A DNA stretch of 64,000 nucleotides from Janthinobacterium lividum (GCF_023509035.1 NZ_CP075583.1:1488001-1552000), one strand, 5' to 3'. Positions 12,301-22,327 are shown, counted from the first letter of the stretch. Numbers and translations: made by a program. Notes: generated by a model not told the origin, from the sequence alone.

Positions 12301-12491
12301 GTTTCCATGGCAGAACGCTGGATTTATTTCAACTTAATTTTCTATATTGCAAGTAATATTCGGCGCTTATGATAAGATGACTTTTTTTCCCGGCATCCTC
12401 TCAGGCGACATTTTTTTGGGTTACAGGAGTAGAGGATTCTTCTGACGTGGCCGCGCTTCGCTGCTAAGCGCTCATCCTTTTTGAACCGGCA
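12301..12491. promoter_or_regulatory. AT-rich intergenic region before the HDOD kinase gene
   Basis: 191 bases, clearly richer in A and T than the flanking genes, with TTGCAAGTAATATTCGGCGC followed by TTATGATAAGATGAC. It probably holds the promoter of the downstream signalling operon. No gene is seen in it. Confidence 0.35.
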
Positions 12492-14657
12492 ATGCCTGAT
12501 ACGATGCATCAATCTGATCAAGATATTCGCAATCGCCTGCTGATTGCCCGCCTGCCGGCCATGCCGCAGATCCTCATCAAGCTGATCGCCCACTTGCAGG
12601 CCGACGATGCCGGCATGCCGGAGCTGGCCGCCCTGATCGCCAAGGATGCGGGCATGACCAGCAAGATCCTCGGCGTGGCCAACAGCTCGGCCTACCATCG
12701 CCAGAGCAAGGTCGTCAGCCTGGAACAGTCGCTCGTGTCGCTGGGCACGGACATGATCAAGACCCTGGTCATCAGCGAATCCGTGTTCCAGACCTTCAAC
12801 AGCTTTCCCCATTCCGGCAGCACGGATTTGCGCGCTTTCTGGAAAAGTTCGCTATCGGCTGCCGTCATGGCGCGCGCCCTGGCCAAGGCCATGGCGTATC
12901 CGCACGTCGAGGAAGCGTATCTGGCAGGCTTGCTGCATAACGTGGGCCGCCTGGCCTTGCTGGCCACGGCGCCGAAGGAATACGCGTTCAATTTCGCGGC
13001 GCGCGACGATGCCTCCCTGTGCGCGGTGGAGCAGCGCACCTTGCAGATCACGCATGCCGAAGCGGGCGCCTGGCTGATCGAGCGCTGGCATCTCGATTCC
13101 TTCCTGGCCGACAGCGTGCTGTATCACCATGAACCGCTGGCGCGCCTGGAAGCGAGCCATCCCCTGATCCGCATCGTGCGCCTGGCGCACCTGCTGTGCT
13201 GTCATGCCGACGATGCGGAGTCGATCACGCAGGCGGCAAGCCTGTGCGCGCTGGACGTCGGGGTACTGGAAGACCTGACCGGCAGCGTGGCGCGCCAGGT
13301 GGCGCAGGCCGCGCAGCACCTGGGCATCGACCTGACCGGCGCGGACGATATCGCCACGCCGCCCGCGTATGCGCCGCCATCCATCGATCCGGTGCAGCAG
13401 CGCCTGTCCGACGAAGTGCGCAACATGGTGCTGGTTTCCGAAGTGGGGCAGACCTTTGCCCGGCAACAGGGCGAGAGCAAGCTGCTCGAAGCCATCACGC
13501 GCTCGGCGCGCATCCTGTTCGATTTCGACACTGCCGTCATCCTGCTGCAAAACCCCACCGGTCATGCGTTGATCGGCGTGGCCGCGGGAGAACATCAGCA
13601 GCGCCTGGCCGGATTCTCGATCCCGCTGGCCAAAGGTGGCCCCTTGGCTGCCTCGGTGCTGGAGTGTCAGCTGGCTTTCCTGAAACGCGACTTGCCGGCG
13701 CTGGGCATCGTCGAGGAGCAGCTGTTCCGCATCTTGGGCACAGACAGCCTGGTCTGCGTGCCGCTGGTGGCAGGCCAGCGCAGCCTGGGCGTGTTGATTG
13801 GCGGCGTGGCGGCGTGGCAGATTCCCGCTTGCCAGAAGCGCGAGGGTTTCCTGCGCGCCTATGCCAACCAGGCCGCCACGGCGTTGGAAACGGCCCTCAG
13901 CGCGCGCGGCTTGGCACGGCGCCAGCTCGATCACGTGGCCGAGGAATACCGCGCCGCGTCGCGCCGCGTCGTGCATGAAGTGAATAACCCGCTGTCCATC
14001 ATCAAGAACTACCTGAGCGTGCTCGATCACAAGCTGGAGAAGCAGGAGCCGGTCACAGGCGAGATGGCTATCCTGAACGAGGAAATTGACCGCGTCGGCC
14101 AGTTGATCAGCGGCCTGGCTGATCTGCAGCCGGTGGCGGTAAGTGGCGTGACCGATTGCGCGCGTGTGGTCGACGATGTGCTGCGCCTGTTCCGCGCCAC
14201 CGATTTCCTGCCGCCGAAGATCGAGGTGGTCACGCACATGCAGGACGCGCCATGCGAGGTGGAGGCCGATGCCGACATGCTCAAGCAAATCCTGCTCAAC
14301 CTGCTGAAAAACGCCGTCGAAGCCTTGCCTGATGGCGGGCGCATCGAAGTGGCGAACCGCGGCCACGTCAACCGCGACCGTCGCCTGTATCTGGAATTGT
14401 GCGTCAGCGACAATGGCGCCGGTCTGGCGCCGGAAGTGCTGGCCAATCTGTTTTCCCCTGTGCGCAGCAGCAAGGAAGGGGCGCATCACGGCCTGGGCTT
14501 GTCCATCGTGCATGACCTGGTCACCCGCCTGCATGGCGTGATCGGCTGCCGCAGCAGCAAGTCCGGCACCTCGTTTGAAATTCTGCTGCCCGTTCCCTTG
14601 CCTGCGAGCGCTGCAGCCGCGCTGCCCGCGCCCGGCAATATCGCCTTGTCTTCGTAA
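12492..14657 (+). CDS. HDOD-GAF-histidine kinase hybrid sensor
   Basis: A 721-residue cytoplasmic signalling protein without membrane segments. Domains in order: an HDOD domain (about residues 15-215; LPAMPQILIKLIAHLQADDA, then AGLLHNVGRLALL), a GAF domain (about 300-460), then a histidine kinase. The kinase has an H-box with His495 (VVHEVNNPLSIIKNYL), an N-box (LKQILLNLLKNAVEAL) and G-boxes (DNGAGLAPEV and HHGLGLSIVHDL). The response-regulator gene starts five bases after its stop, making them a likely cognate pair. HDOD domains often link to motility or c-di-GMP control; the signal is unknown. Confidence 0.92.
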   Translation: MPDTMHQSDQDIRNRLLIARLPAMPQILIKLIAHLQADDAGMPELAALIAKDAGMTSKILGVANSSAYHRQSKVVSLEQSLVSLGTDMIKTLVISESVFQTFNSFPHSGSTDLRAFWKSSLSAAVMARALAKAMAYPHVEEAYLAGLLHNVGRLALLATAPKEYAFNFAARDDASLCAVEQRTLQITHAEAGAWLIERWHLDSFLADSVLYHHEPLARLEASHPLIRIVRLAHLLCCHADDAESITQAASLCALDVGVLEDLTGSVARQVAQAAQHLGIDLTGADDIATPPAYAPPSIDPVQQRLSDEVRNMVLVSEVGQTFARQQGESKLLEAITRSARILFDFDTAVILLQNPTGHALIGVAAGEHQQRLAGFSIPLAKGGPLAASVLECQLAFLKRDLPALGIVEEQLFRILGTDSLVCVPLVAGQRSLGVLIGGVAAWQIPACQKREGFLRAYANQAATALETALSARGLARRQLDHVAEEYRAASRRVVHEVNNPLSIIKNYLSVLDHKLEKQEPVTGEMAILNEEIDRVGQLISGLADLQPVAVSGVTDCARVVDDVLRLFRATDFLPPKIEVVTHMQDAPCEVEADADMLKQILLNLLKNAVEALPDGGRIEVANRGHVNRDRRLYLELCVSDNGAGLAPEVLANLFSPVRSSKEGAHHGLGLSIVHDLVTRLHGVIGCRSSKSGTSFEILLPVPLPASAAAALPAPGNIALSS

Positions 14658-14662
14658 CGTCC

Positions 14663-16867
14663 ATGAACTCCTCCGCCATTCCCTTTGACCTGGAAAACAG
14701 CCCGCGCATCTTGCTGGTCGACGACGAGCCCCGTCTGCTCGCTTCCCTCCACGAATTGCTGAAGGACCGCGGCTACCAGCTGTACACGGCCACCTGCGGC
14801 AGCGAGGCGCTGGCGCAGTTGTCGAAACTGCGCTTCGACCTGATCCTGCTGGACTTGCGCCTGCCCGACATGAGTGGCCATGAAATCATGGACCACATCA
14901 ACCGGCGCGGCATCGAGGGCGACGTGATCGTCATGAGCGGCGACGTCGGCATCGAGGCGGCCATCGGCGCCCTGAAGCGCGGCGCCTACGATTATCTGCG
15001 CAAGCCGTATAGCCGCGAGGAGCTGCTCAAGACGGTGGAGAACGCGCTGCAAAAGCGCAAGCTGGCGCTGGAAAACGAGCGCATCGCGCTGCAGCTGGAA
15101 AACTCGGAAAAGATGTACCGCTACCTGGTCGACAGCTCGCCCGACATCATCTATACCCTGAATCACGAAGGCCGCATCACCTTCATCAATGACCGGGTGC
15201 ACCAGCTGCTTGGCTTTAGCCGCGAGGAGCTGATCGGCAGCCATTATTCCATCCTCGTGCACGACGAGGACCAGGAGCGGGCGCGCTATGCCTTCAATGA
15301 ACGCCGCCTCGACGAGCGCGCCTCGCGCAACGTGGAGCTGCGCCTGAAGTGCCACAGCGGCAGCGGTAGCGACCGCACCTTCAACAACACCCTGATGACG
15401 ATCCCGCTCAACTCGATCGGCGTGCACAGCCACGATCACGAAGCCCGGAAGCAGGAGTACTTCGGCACCTACGGCGTGGCGCGCGACATCACCGACCGCA
15501 AGCGCGCCGAGGAAGTCATCTCTTACCAGGCCTATCACGACATCCTGACGGACCTACCGAACCGCATGCTGTTCAAGGATCGCCTGGGCCTGGCCGTGAT
15601 CCAGGCGCGGCGCAAGCTGACGGAACTGGCCGTGATGTTCATCGACCTGGACCGTTTTAAACTGGTCAACGATACCCTGGGCCACGTGAAGGGCGACGAG
15701 TTGCTGCAGCAGGTGGCGCTGCGCCTGAAGGATTGTTTGCGCCGCGGCGATACCCTGGCGCGCCAGGGTGGCGATGAATTCACCATCGTGCTGCCGGAAT
15801 TGCGCGACCGCCAGGATGCGCGCCTGATTGCCGACAAATTCCTCGAATGCCTGCACCAGCCCTTCGACCTCGATGGCAACCAAGTGCACATTTCGGCCTC
15901 GATTGGCATCGCCATCTATCCGGGCGACGGCGAGACCATCGACGAGCTGCTGCGCCACGCCGACATCGCCATGTACCAGGTCAAGGCGCTGGGCAAGAAC
16001 GGCCACAGTTTTTATCACGAGTCCATGCTCGATGTGTCGCACCAGAAGATCGCGCTCGAACAGAGCCTGCGCAAGGCGTTGGAACTGAACCAGCTGGAGA
16101 TGTATTACCAGCCGCAGGTGGACGTGATGACGGGCCGCATCGTTGGCGCCGAAGGCCTGATGCGCTGGAATCACCCGCAACGGGGCTTGCTGACGGCCGG
16201 CGAATTCCTGCCATTTGCCGAGGAAAACGGCTTGATGCTGCCGATCTCGGACTGGATGCTGGGCGCCCTGTGCCGCGACCTGGTGCAGTGGAACGCGGCT
16301 GGCGGCGAAGCCGTGCGCCTGTCGCTCAATTTGTCGCCGCAATACCTGGACCGGGGCGACTTTTTCGAGAAGATGCGCGGCGCCCTGACGCGCTATGGCA
16401 TCGCGCCGGAAAAGATCGAAGTGGAGATCACGGAAAACATCTGCATCCGCAACCCGCAATATGCGATCGAGCAGTTGAACAAGCTGTGCCAGCTGGGCGT
16501 GTCGGTGGCCATCGACGATTTCGGCACCGGCTATTCCTCGCTGTCGTACCTGCACCGCTTCCCCATCCACACGATCAAGATCGACCAGTCGTTTGTGAAG
16601 GAAATCCACGACGAGCACGGACACTATCCCGTCATCCTGGCCATCATCTCAATTGCGCGCGGCCTGGGCCTGCACCTGATCGCCGAGGGCGTGGAAACGG
16701 AAGGGCAGGCGCGCTATCTGCAGGACAAGGGCTGCACCACGATGCAGGGCTATCTGTACCACCGGCCCATTTCGCTGGGCAGCTTCATCGGCGTGCTGCA
16801 GGAGCAGAACCGCCTGATCGCCGATGCCGCCCCCGCGCTGCCGCGGACGCTGGCCATCGAGGCCTGA
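14663..16867 (+). CDS. receiver-PAS-GGDEF-EAL c-di-GMP protein
   Basis: A 734-residue response regulator. The N-terminal receiver has the phosphoacceptor Asp64 in LILLDLRLPDMSGHE. A PAS domain (about 145-285; YLVDSSPDIIYTLNHEG) follows. The GGDEF domain is canonical (ARQGGDEFTIVLPE), with an RxxD inhibitory site (RRGD) five residues ahead. The EAL domain carries an EGL variant (VGAEGLMRWNHP) but keeps EITENI, IDDFGTGYSSLSYLH, TIKIDQSFV and AEGVETEGQ. Both synthesis and hydrolysis of c-di-GMP look possible. Probably phosphorylated by the adjacent HDOD-GAF kinase; the Sel1-repeat gene follows after three bases. Confidence 0.93.
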   Translation: MNSSAIPFDLENSPRILLVDDEPRLLASLHELLKDRGYQLYTATCGSEALAQLSKLRFDLILLDLRLPDMSGHEIMDHINRRGIEGDVIVMSGDVGIEAAIGALKRGAYDYLRKPYSREELLKTVENALQKRKLALENERIALQLENSEKMYRYLVDSSPDIIYTLNHEGRITFINDRVHQLLGFSREELIGSHYSILVHDEDQERARYAFNERRLDERASRNVELRLKCHSGSGSDRTFNNTLMTIPLNSIGVHSHDHEARKQEYFGTYGVARDITDRKRAEEVISYQAYHDILTDLPNRMLFKDRLGLAVIQARRKLTELAVMFIDLDRFKLVNDTLGHVKGDELLQQVALRLKDCLRRGDTLARQGGDEFTIVLPELRDRQDARLIADKFLECLHQPFDLDGNQVHISASIGIAIYPGDGETIDELLRHADIAMYQVKALGKNGHSFYHESMLDVSHQKIALEQSLRKALELNQLEMYYQPQVDVMTGRIVGAEGLMRWNHPQRGLLTAGEFLPFAEENGLMLPISDWMLGALCRDLVQWNAAGGEAVRLSLNLSPQYLDRGDFFEKMRGALTRYGIAPEKIEVEITENICIRNPQYAIEQLNKLCQLGVSVAIDDFGTGYSSLSYLHRFPIHTIKIDQSFVKEIHDEHGHYPVILAIISIARGLGLHLIAEGVETEGQARYLQDKGCTTMQGYLYHRPISLGSFIGVLQEQNRLIADAAPALPRTLAIEA

Positions 16868-16870
16868 CCC

Positions 16871-18430
16871 ATGCCGCTTGCCGCACCCCGCTACACGGCT
16901 GATTACCTGCGCCTGAAAGGGCTGGCCGAGAAGGGCAATGCGAATGCCCAGCACAGCCTGGGTTTCATGTATTTCAATGGCCAGGGGATCGAACAAAGCT
17001 ATGCGCTGGCGCTGCACTGGTATGGCCTGGCCGCCGCGCAGGGGCTCGAACACGCGCAATACAACCTGGGTGTGATGTGCCAGAAAGGGCAGGGCGTGGC
17101 GCAGGATTTTGCGCAAGCGGCGCACTGGTACCAGAAGGCGGCCGAGCAGGGCTACGCGGCGGCGCAATACAACCTGGGCTGGCTGTATGCCAAGGGCCAG
17201 GGGCTCGCGCAAGATAGCGGGCTAGCCATGCTGTGGTTCAGCCGCGCGGCGGAACAGGGCGACGCGGGCGCGCAAAACAATCTGGGCATGATGTATGACA
17301 ATGGCAAGGGCGTGCCGCAGGACTTCGTGCAAGCCATCGCCTGGTACCGCAAGGCGGCCGAACAGGGCTATGCACGGGCGCAGTTCAATCTGGGCCTGCG
17401 CTACGACAATGGCCAGGGCGTGCGCCAGGACCGCCAGCAGGCGACGGCCTGGATGCGCAAGGCGGCCGAACAGGGCTATGCGCCGGCCCAGTTCAACCTG
17501 GCGCTGCGCTATGAAAATGGCGACGTGCTGCCGCAGGACAGCAGGCAGGCGATCACTTGGTACCGGCGCGCGGCCGAGCAGGGCCACGCCAGTTCGCAGT
17601 TCAACCTGGGCCTGATCTACGACAATGGCCAGGGCGTGCCCTGCGATAAACAGGCGGCACTTGAGTGGTACGTGAAGGCGGCCGGCCAGGGGCACGCGGC
17701 GGCCCAGCACAACCTGGGCCTGCACCATGAACATGGCGCGCAGGACTATACCCGGGCGCAGGTCTTCTACCGCCAGGCGGCAGAGCAGGGCTTTCCCGCC
17801 GCGCAGTATCAGCTGGGACTCCTGCATGAGCACGGGCAGGGCATGCCTGCCGATGCGCAGGAAGCCATCTTCTGGTACCGCAAGGCGGCCGACCAGGGAC
17901 ATGTGCGGGCGCAGTTCGATCTGGGCCTGCGTTATGAACATGGCCAGGGCGTGCCGCAGGATCTATCGCTGGCGCTGGAGTGGTACCGCCGCGCCGCCGA
18001 GCAGGATTACGCGCCGGCGCAATACATGCAGGGCGTGTTGCATGACCGTGACGACGGCCCGGCGCCCGACAGCCAGCTGGCCTGCGCCTGTTACTGCCGC
18101 GCCGCCGCGCAAGGCCACAGTCTGGCCCAGTTTGCGCTGGGCCTGCGCCATGACAATGGCCAGGATGTGCCGCAGGATTATGCCGCCGCTTGGGACTGGT
18201 ACGCGCTGGCCGCGCGCCAGGGCCATGCGCGGGCACAAATGAATCTGGGCCTGATGGCGGCCAGCGGCCAGGGTGGCCCGCTCGATTTGCAGCAGGCGTA
18301 TATCTGGCTGTCGATGGCCGTGGCGGCCGGCGTGGCCGGCGCGGAAAAATCCTTGCGCCAGACCGCGGCGCGCATGCGCGAGACGGATCTGGCGCGGGTA
18401 CGCGAACAGCTGGCGGCGATAGCAGGCTAA
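16871..18430 (+). CDS. Sel1-like repeat (TPR-type) protein
   Basis: A 519-residue protein made almost wholly of 36-residue Sel1-like repeats, more than a dozen, each of the form AQFNLGLRYDNGQGVxQD followed by AxxWYRKAAEQG. There is no signal peptide. Such solenoids are protein-binding scaffolds. Its gene starts three bases after the c-di-GMP regulator and is surely in the same operon, so it may be an adaptor for that pathway; this is inference. The highly repetitive DNA makes this stretch prone to misassembly. Confidence 0.9.
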   Translation: MPLAAPRYTADYLRLKGLAEKGNANAQHSLGFMYFNGQGIEQSYALALHWYGLAAAQGLEHAQYNLGVMCQKGQGVAQDFAQAAHWYQKAAEQGYAAAQYNLGWLYAKGQGLAQDSGLAMLWFSRAAEQGDAGAQNNLGMMYDNGKGVPQDFVQAIAWYRKAAEQGYARAQFNLGLRYDNGQGVRQDRQQATAWMRKAAEQGYAPAQFNLALRYENGDVLPQDSRQAITWYRRAAEQGHASSQFNLGLIYDNGQGVPCDKQAALEWYVKAAGQGHAAAQHNLGLHHEHGAQDYTRAQVFYRQAAEQGFPAAQYQLGLLHEHGQGMPADAQEAIFWYRKAADQGHVRAQFDLGLRYEHGQGVPQDLSLALEWYRRAAEQDYAPAQYMQGVLHDRDDGPAPDSQLACACYCRAAAQGHSLAQFALGLRHDNGQDVPQDYAAAWDWYALAARQGHARAQMNLGLMAASGQGGPLDLQQAYIWLSMAVAAGVAGAEKSLRQTAARMRETDLARVREQLAAIAG

Positions 18431-18610
18431 GCCATACCGCCGGCGTTAGCGTGCGCGGATACAACAGCAGGTGCCGTATAGTCCTTCCCTCCGCTATCTG
18501 TAGCACCCCTTGTTTCCCCCAAGCGCAAAAAATTGCTGCAGTATTTGCAGTTTTGATGTGCTAAGGTTCCAGCAAAAGGTGGTCTGTCTATTATTTAGAA
18601 AAGGAAAACT
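18431..18610. promoter_or_regulatory. intergenic region before the DUF4197 gene
   Basis: 180 bases without a gene. An AAAGGAAAAC ribosome-binding site lies just ahead of the downstream ATG. No strong hairpin with a T-run follows the Sel1 gene. Confidence 0.3.
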
Positions 18611-19315
18611 ATGCGCCTGAACCCTTTCCCTGGCCGTTCGGCCGCCATCCTGTGTGCGCTGGTGTTGCTGTCGTCCGGCGCAGGCGCCGCCGGCCCCCTG
18701 GATGCCCTCAGCAACCAGGATGCCAGCAATGGCTTGAAGGCCGCGCTGGAAGCCGGATCGGCCGCCGCCGTTGCCAAGTTGGGCATCGAAAATGGCTTCC
18801 TGAACAATGACAAGGTCAAGATCAAGTTGCCTGGCATCCTTGAGCAAGCCAAACCCTTGCTGAAAATGACGGGCCGCGGCCAGCAACTGGACGACTTGGT
18901 GGTGGCCATGAACCGTGCCGCCGAGTCGGCAGTGCCTATGGCCAAGCCCTTGCTGCTCGACGCGGTCAAATCGATGAGCGTGAGCGATGCGAAAAATATC
19001 CTGTCCGGTGGCGACACTTCCGTGACGGATTTCTTCCGCCAGAAGACCTCGGCACCCCTGGCCGTCAAATTCCTGCCCATCGTGAAATCCGTTACCGACC
19101 GTTCGGGTCTGGCCAGCAAGTACAACAGCACCATGAGCCAGATCGGCAAGACAGGACTGGTGCCGCAGCAGCAATCGACGGTGGAAGGCTATGTCACGGA
19201 CCGTGCGCTTGACGGCCTGTACCTGATGATCGGCGAGGAAGAAAAATCCATCCGCAGTAATCCGCTCGCGTATGGCAGCAAGATTATCGGCAAAGTATTT
19301 GGCAGTTTGAAGTAG
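18611..19315 (+). CDS. DUF4197 domain-containing exported protein
   Basis: A 234-residue protein with a clear signal peptide (hydrophobic core AAILCALVLLSSGAGAAG), then GLKAALEAGSAAAVAKLG and KIKLPGILEQAKPLLKMTG, the pattern of the DUF4197 family. A conserved C-terminal YVTDRALDGLYLMIGEEEKS is present. Likely periplasmic. Function of the family is not known. A good ribosome-binding site (AAAGGAAAAC) precedes the ATG. Confidence 0.88.
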   Translation: MRLNPFPGRSAAILCALVLLSSGAGAAGPLDALSNQDASNGLKAALEAGSAAAVAKLGIENGFLNNDKVKIKLPGILEQAKPLLKMTGRGQQLDDLVVAMNRAAESAVPMAKPLLLDAVKSMSVSDAKNILSGGDTSVTDFFRQKTSAPLAVKFLPIVKSVTDRSGLASKYNSTMSQIGKTGLVPQQQSTVEGYVTDRALDGLYLMIGEEEKSIRSNPLAYGSKIIGKVFGSLK

Positions 19316-19705
19316 GCCCCCCACCGCCGCCGCGAAGATTTGCTAGCGGCGTTCGATTCAGGTGTTTGCATCATAGACTTGCATGGCATCGATTAAGTCC
19401 GCTCCCATAGGCGGACGCTCAATCTGATCCATCGGTTTGTCATACCCGTCTTCAGAGGAGAGCGCAGCCGTTCCAGTATGTCGAATTCGATTGGTGTTGG
19501 GCTGGCCTACTTGGGTAGTCAGGATGTCGATTGCAGTAATGATATCGCTGCCAGGGACAGCGCAGCAATGGGCAGAGCGTTTCGTAGAATCCAGCTCTTC
19601 ATGCTTGATGACTCGTTTAATGCCGCATTCAGCTTGTTGATGAGGTCTTCCGCGAGTCTGCATCGCCACCTGTGCCAGCTCAAGTTTATCGTTATGCTGT
19701 CAAGT
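19316..19705. other. non-coding or decayed DNA between DUF4197 gene and IS remnant
   Basis: About 390 bases. Several short antisense readings exist on the minus strand (for example around QVAMQTRGR and DLINKLNAALNESSS) that look like pieces of one decayed protein split over frames, but I do not recognise it. No supportable gene. Confidence 0.4.
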
Positions 19706-20166
19706 TGCACTGAAAATTGCCCCATTTTCCCCATGAATTTGCAACGGAATCTGCCCCACGCTTGTAGCACAATTTCACCTGTCCTATCGGCAGGAGATCG
19801 GAGTGATCAACGTGGCACTACTCGGTATTATTCGACGCTGGCACCTTAGTGACCAGATTCCAATACGAGAAATCGCCCGGCGACTGGATATATCCACGCA
19901 ATACCGTCCGACGCTGTCTGCGATCGGAAACCACTGAGCCCTCCTATGCGGAGTGGCGATCAGTTAGCGGATTAGACAAATACTCGTTGCAGCTATCCGG
20001 GTGGCTCAAGGCCGAGACGACTAAGCCGCGTAAGCAGCGGCGCAATTTGAAGCAGATCCATGAGGACCTGAAAGAGCTGGGTTATGCAGGGTCATACGAC
20101 CGCGTAGCAGCGTTTGCCAGGCAGTGGCCTGCGGGTCAAACAGAGTGGATCAATTCTGCGAGCAAA
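19706..20166 (+). pseudogene. IS21-family istA remnant A (left IS end plus N-terminal part)
   Basis: Begins with an IS end-like segment (CACTGAAAATTGCCCCATTT) and the ATG-proximal part of an IstA-type transposase: HLSYRQEIGVINVALLGIIR, then HLSDQIPIREIARRLDIS, an HTH. An extra C near 19893 shifts the frame, after which RSETTEPSYAEWRSVSG and KAETTKPRKQRRNLKQIHED follow. The reading ends at TEWINSASKRTS. It matches the remnants at 55.3 and 56.7-57.2 kb and stops at the same codon as they do. No catalytic DDE domain is left. The tRNA-Gly gene starts about 70 bases on. Confidence 0.85.
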
Positions 20167-20233
20167 CGAACATCACAGCAACCATGCTGCAACGTTGCCA
20201 ACAGTAGTGAAAGCCGCGTAAAATACAGGCTTC

Positions 20234-20307
20234 GCGGGTGTAGCTCAATGGTAGAGCAGAAGCTTCCCAAGCTTACGACGAGGGTTCGATTCCCTTCACC
20301 CGCTCCA
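20234..20307 (+). tRNA. tRNA-Gly (anticodon CCC)
   Basis: A 74-base cloverleaf including a genomic CCA. The acceptor stem GCGGGTG pairs with CACCCGC; the D-arm is GCTCAATGGTAGAGC; the anticodon arm GAAGC-TTCCCAA-GCTT gives anticodon CCC; the T-arm is AGGGTTCGATTCCCT. It closely resembles E. coli glyU. It lies between an IS remnant and trmB. Confidence 0.95.
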
Positions 20308-20360
20308 TTTTTCGCTGGCGCCTGGTTTGATGTGGCGCAGCCACTTATTTCTCCATTCCC

Positions 20361-21080
20361 ATGTCCTCTGATACCCCAGCAAACGGCCCGGCGCGGCCGA
20401 TGATGTACGATCCGACCGAACACCGCATCCGCAGTTTCGTGACCCGCGCGGGACGGCTTTCCGTGGCACAAGCGCGCGCGCTCGAGACTCTGGGGCCGCA
20501 GTTCCTGTTGCCTTTCGCCAAAGATACGATGGATTTCGAGCAGGTATTCGGCCGCAAGGCGCCCGTCATCCTGGAAATCGGTTTTGGCATGGGGGCGACG
20601 ACTGCGCATATCGCCAAAGCCATGCCGGAGAAGGATTTCATCGGCGTCGAAGTGCATACGCCCGGTGTCGGCAGCCTGTTGAAGCTGATTGGCGAGGAGT
20701 CGCTGACGAATTTGCGCCTGCTGCAGCACGATGCGGTGGAAGTGCTCACGCACATGATTCCCGCCAATTCGCTGGCCGGCATCCACGTTTTCTTCCCCGA
20801 TCCATGGCACAAGGCGCGCCATAACAAGCGCCGCCTGATCCAGTCGCCGTTCGTCAAGCAATTGACTGATCACCTGGCGCCGGGCGGCTATCTGCATTGC
20901 GCCACCGATTGGGAAGATTACGCGGTGCAAATGCTGGAAGTGCTGGGCGCCGAGCCGCAGTTGCGCAATAGCGCCGACGGTTATGCGCCACAACCGGCGT
21001 ACCGTCCGCTGACCAAATTTGAAAACCGTGGCTTGAAGTTGGGCCATGGCGTGTGGGATCTGGTGTTCATCAAGAAATAA
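20361..21080 (+). CDS. trmB: tRNA (guanine-N7-)-methyltransferase
   Basis: Methylates G46 in the variable loop of tRNAs. 239 residues, the usual size. Motifs: the SAM-binding segment [19 protein letters not shown] near residue 72, [15 protein letters not shown], and the signature [20 protein letters not shown] near residue 148. A rho-independent terminator follows at 21121. It lies directly downstream of tRNA-Gly, from which it may be partly co-transcribed. Confidence 0.96.
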   Translation: MSSDTPANGPARPMMYDPTEHRIRSFVTRAGRLSVAQARALETLGPQFLLPFAKDTMDFEQVFGRKAPVILEIGFGMGATTAHIAKAMPEKDFIGVEVHTPGVGSLLKLIGEESLTNLRLLQHDAVEVLTHMIPANSLAGIHVFFPDPWHKARHNKRRLIQSPFVKQLTDHLAPGGYLHCATDWEDYAVQMLEVLGAEPQLRNSADGYAPQPAYRPLTKFENRGLKLGHGVWDLVFIKK

Positions 21081-21120
21081 GCTGGTGCTTTGCCCACCTG
21101 TGCCGTTTGCACGACAACAA

Positions 21121-21151
21121 GCCTGCCGCGGCGACGCCGCAGGCTTTTTTT
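21121..21151 (+). terminator. rho-independent terminator after trmB
   Basis: GC-rich hairpin (arms GCCTGC and GCAGGC around a further paired GGCG/CGCC core) followed by seven T, 40 bases after the trmB stop. Confidence 0.85.
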
Positions 21152-21218
21152 ATGTGCGCGCTAGCTAGGCAAGGCCGCGGAATTACGGTAGTCTTATCTT
21201 TTTGCATTGATTGAGATT

Positions 21219-22237
21219 ATGTCCAAAAAATACTCGTGACGGGCGCATCCGGTTTCATCGGTTCGCATACTTGTGTCGAATTGCTGGCTGCCGGCTTTGA
21301 TGTCGTCGCGGTGGATAATCTGTGCAATAGCGCGCGCGAAGCGATGGCTCGGGTGGAGCGCATCTCCGGCAAAAGCGTGCCCTTCTATGTAGCGGACGTG
21401 CGCGACCGCGCGGCCATGGCCGCCGTTTTGCGTGAGCACGCCATCGATGCCGTGATCCATTTCGCAGGCTTGAAGGCGGTGGGCGAATCCGTGGCGCAGC
21501 CGCTGATGTATATGGACAACAATGTGTCGGGCACCGTGGCGCTGCTGGAAGTGCTGGCGGAGGCGAATGTGAAGCGTTTTGTCTTCAGCTCGTCGGCCAC
21601 CGTGTATGGCGATCCGGAAGCCTTGCCGATCCTGGAATCGTCGCGCCTGTCCGTGACCAATCCATACGGCCGCTCCAAGCTGATGGTCGAGCAGATCCTG
21701 GCCGATCTCGTGCATGCCGATGCTCAATGGCAAGTCGGCGTGCTGCGCTACTTTAATCCGGTGGGCGCGCATGCCAGCGGCTTGATCGGTGAAGATCCGG
21801 CCGGCATCCCGAACAACCTGATGCCCTTCATCGCTCAGGTGGCCGTGGGCCGCCGCGAGCGCCTGGCCGTCTTCGGCAACGACTACGATACGCCGGATGG
21901 CACGGGCGTGCGCGACTACATCCACGTGGTCGACCTGGCGCTGGGCCATGTGGCCGCGTTGAACCGCCTGTTTTCTACCGAGGGCGGCTTTACCGTCAAC
22001 CTGGGTACGGGCCACGGCTACAGCGTGCTCGATACCGTGCGCGCTTTCGAGGCCGCCAGCGGCCGCACCGTGCCGTACGACATCGTGCCGCGTCGCCCGG
22101 GCGACATCGCCAGCTGCTACGCCTCGGCCGACAAGGCGAAGGAACTGCTGGGCTGGCAAGCGCAGAAAAACATCGACGACATGTGCCGCGACCATTGGCG
22201 CTGGCAGCACCAGAACCCGCAAGGCTACGCGGCGTAA
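21219..22237 (+). CDS. galE: UDP-glucose 4-epimerase, apparent frameshift at codons 3-4
   Basis: NAD-dependent short-chain dehydrogenase interconverting UDP-glucose and UDP-galactose. It has the Gly-rich motif TGASGFIGSHTCVELLAAG, catalytic S..YxxxK as SSATVYGDPE and NPYGRSKLMVEQ, and a C-terminal RRPGDIASCYASADKAKELL. The natural start ATGTCC at 21219 leads into six A (21225-21230) and then a stop; seven A would read MSKKILVTGASGFIG, the normal N-terminus. As given, translation would need the GTG at 21236, which loses the first beta strand. Probably a homopolymer sequencing error. Terminator at 22257. Confidence 0.92.
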
Positions 22238-22256
22238 AAAAGTCCGCAGATACAAA

Positions 22257-22293
22257 AAATCCCGCTCACACGCAAGTGTGGCGGGATTTTTTT
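22257..22293 (+). terminator. rho-independent terminator after galE
   Basis: Near-perfect hairpin AATCCCGC-T-CACAC with loop GCAA and GTGTG-GCGGGATT, then a run of seven T. It begins about 20 bases after the galE stop. Confidence 0.9.
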
Positions 22294-22327
22294 AGAGCGC
22301 CATCAACCCAATGGCGTCAAAGGTATC

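Noticed and set aside
9747..14534. Long minus-strand frames opposite the methyltransferase, MFS and HDOD genes
   Set aside because: High GC gives open antisense frames; compositions are extreme (His, Gln, Arg) and the + strand genes have clear motifs.
16871..18430. CRISPR-like or tandem DNA repeat in the Sel1 gene
   Set aside because: The periodicity is about 108 bases, coding, and varies as protein repeats do.
20166..20360. Integrative element attachment site at tRNA-Gly
   Set aside because: No integrase gene and no second copy of the tRNA 3' end were seen in the window; only IS debris lies beside it.
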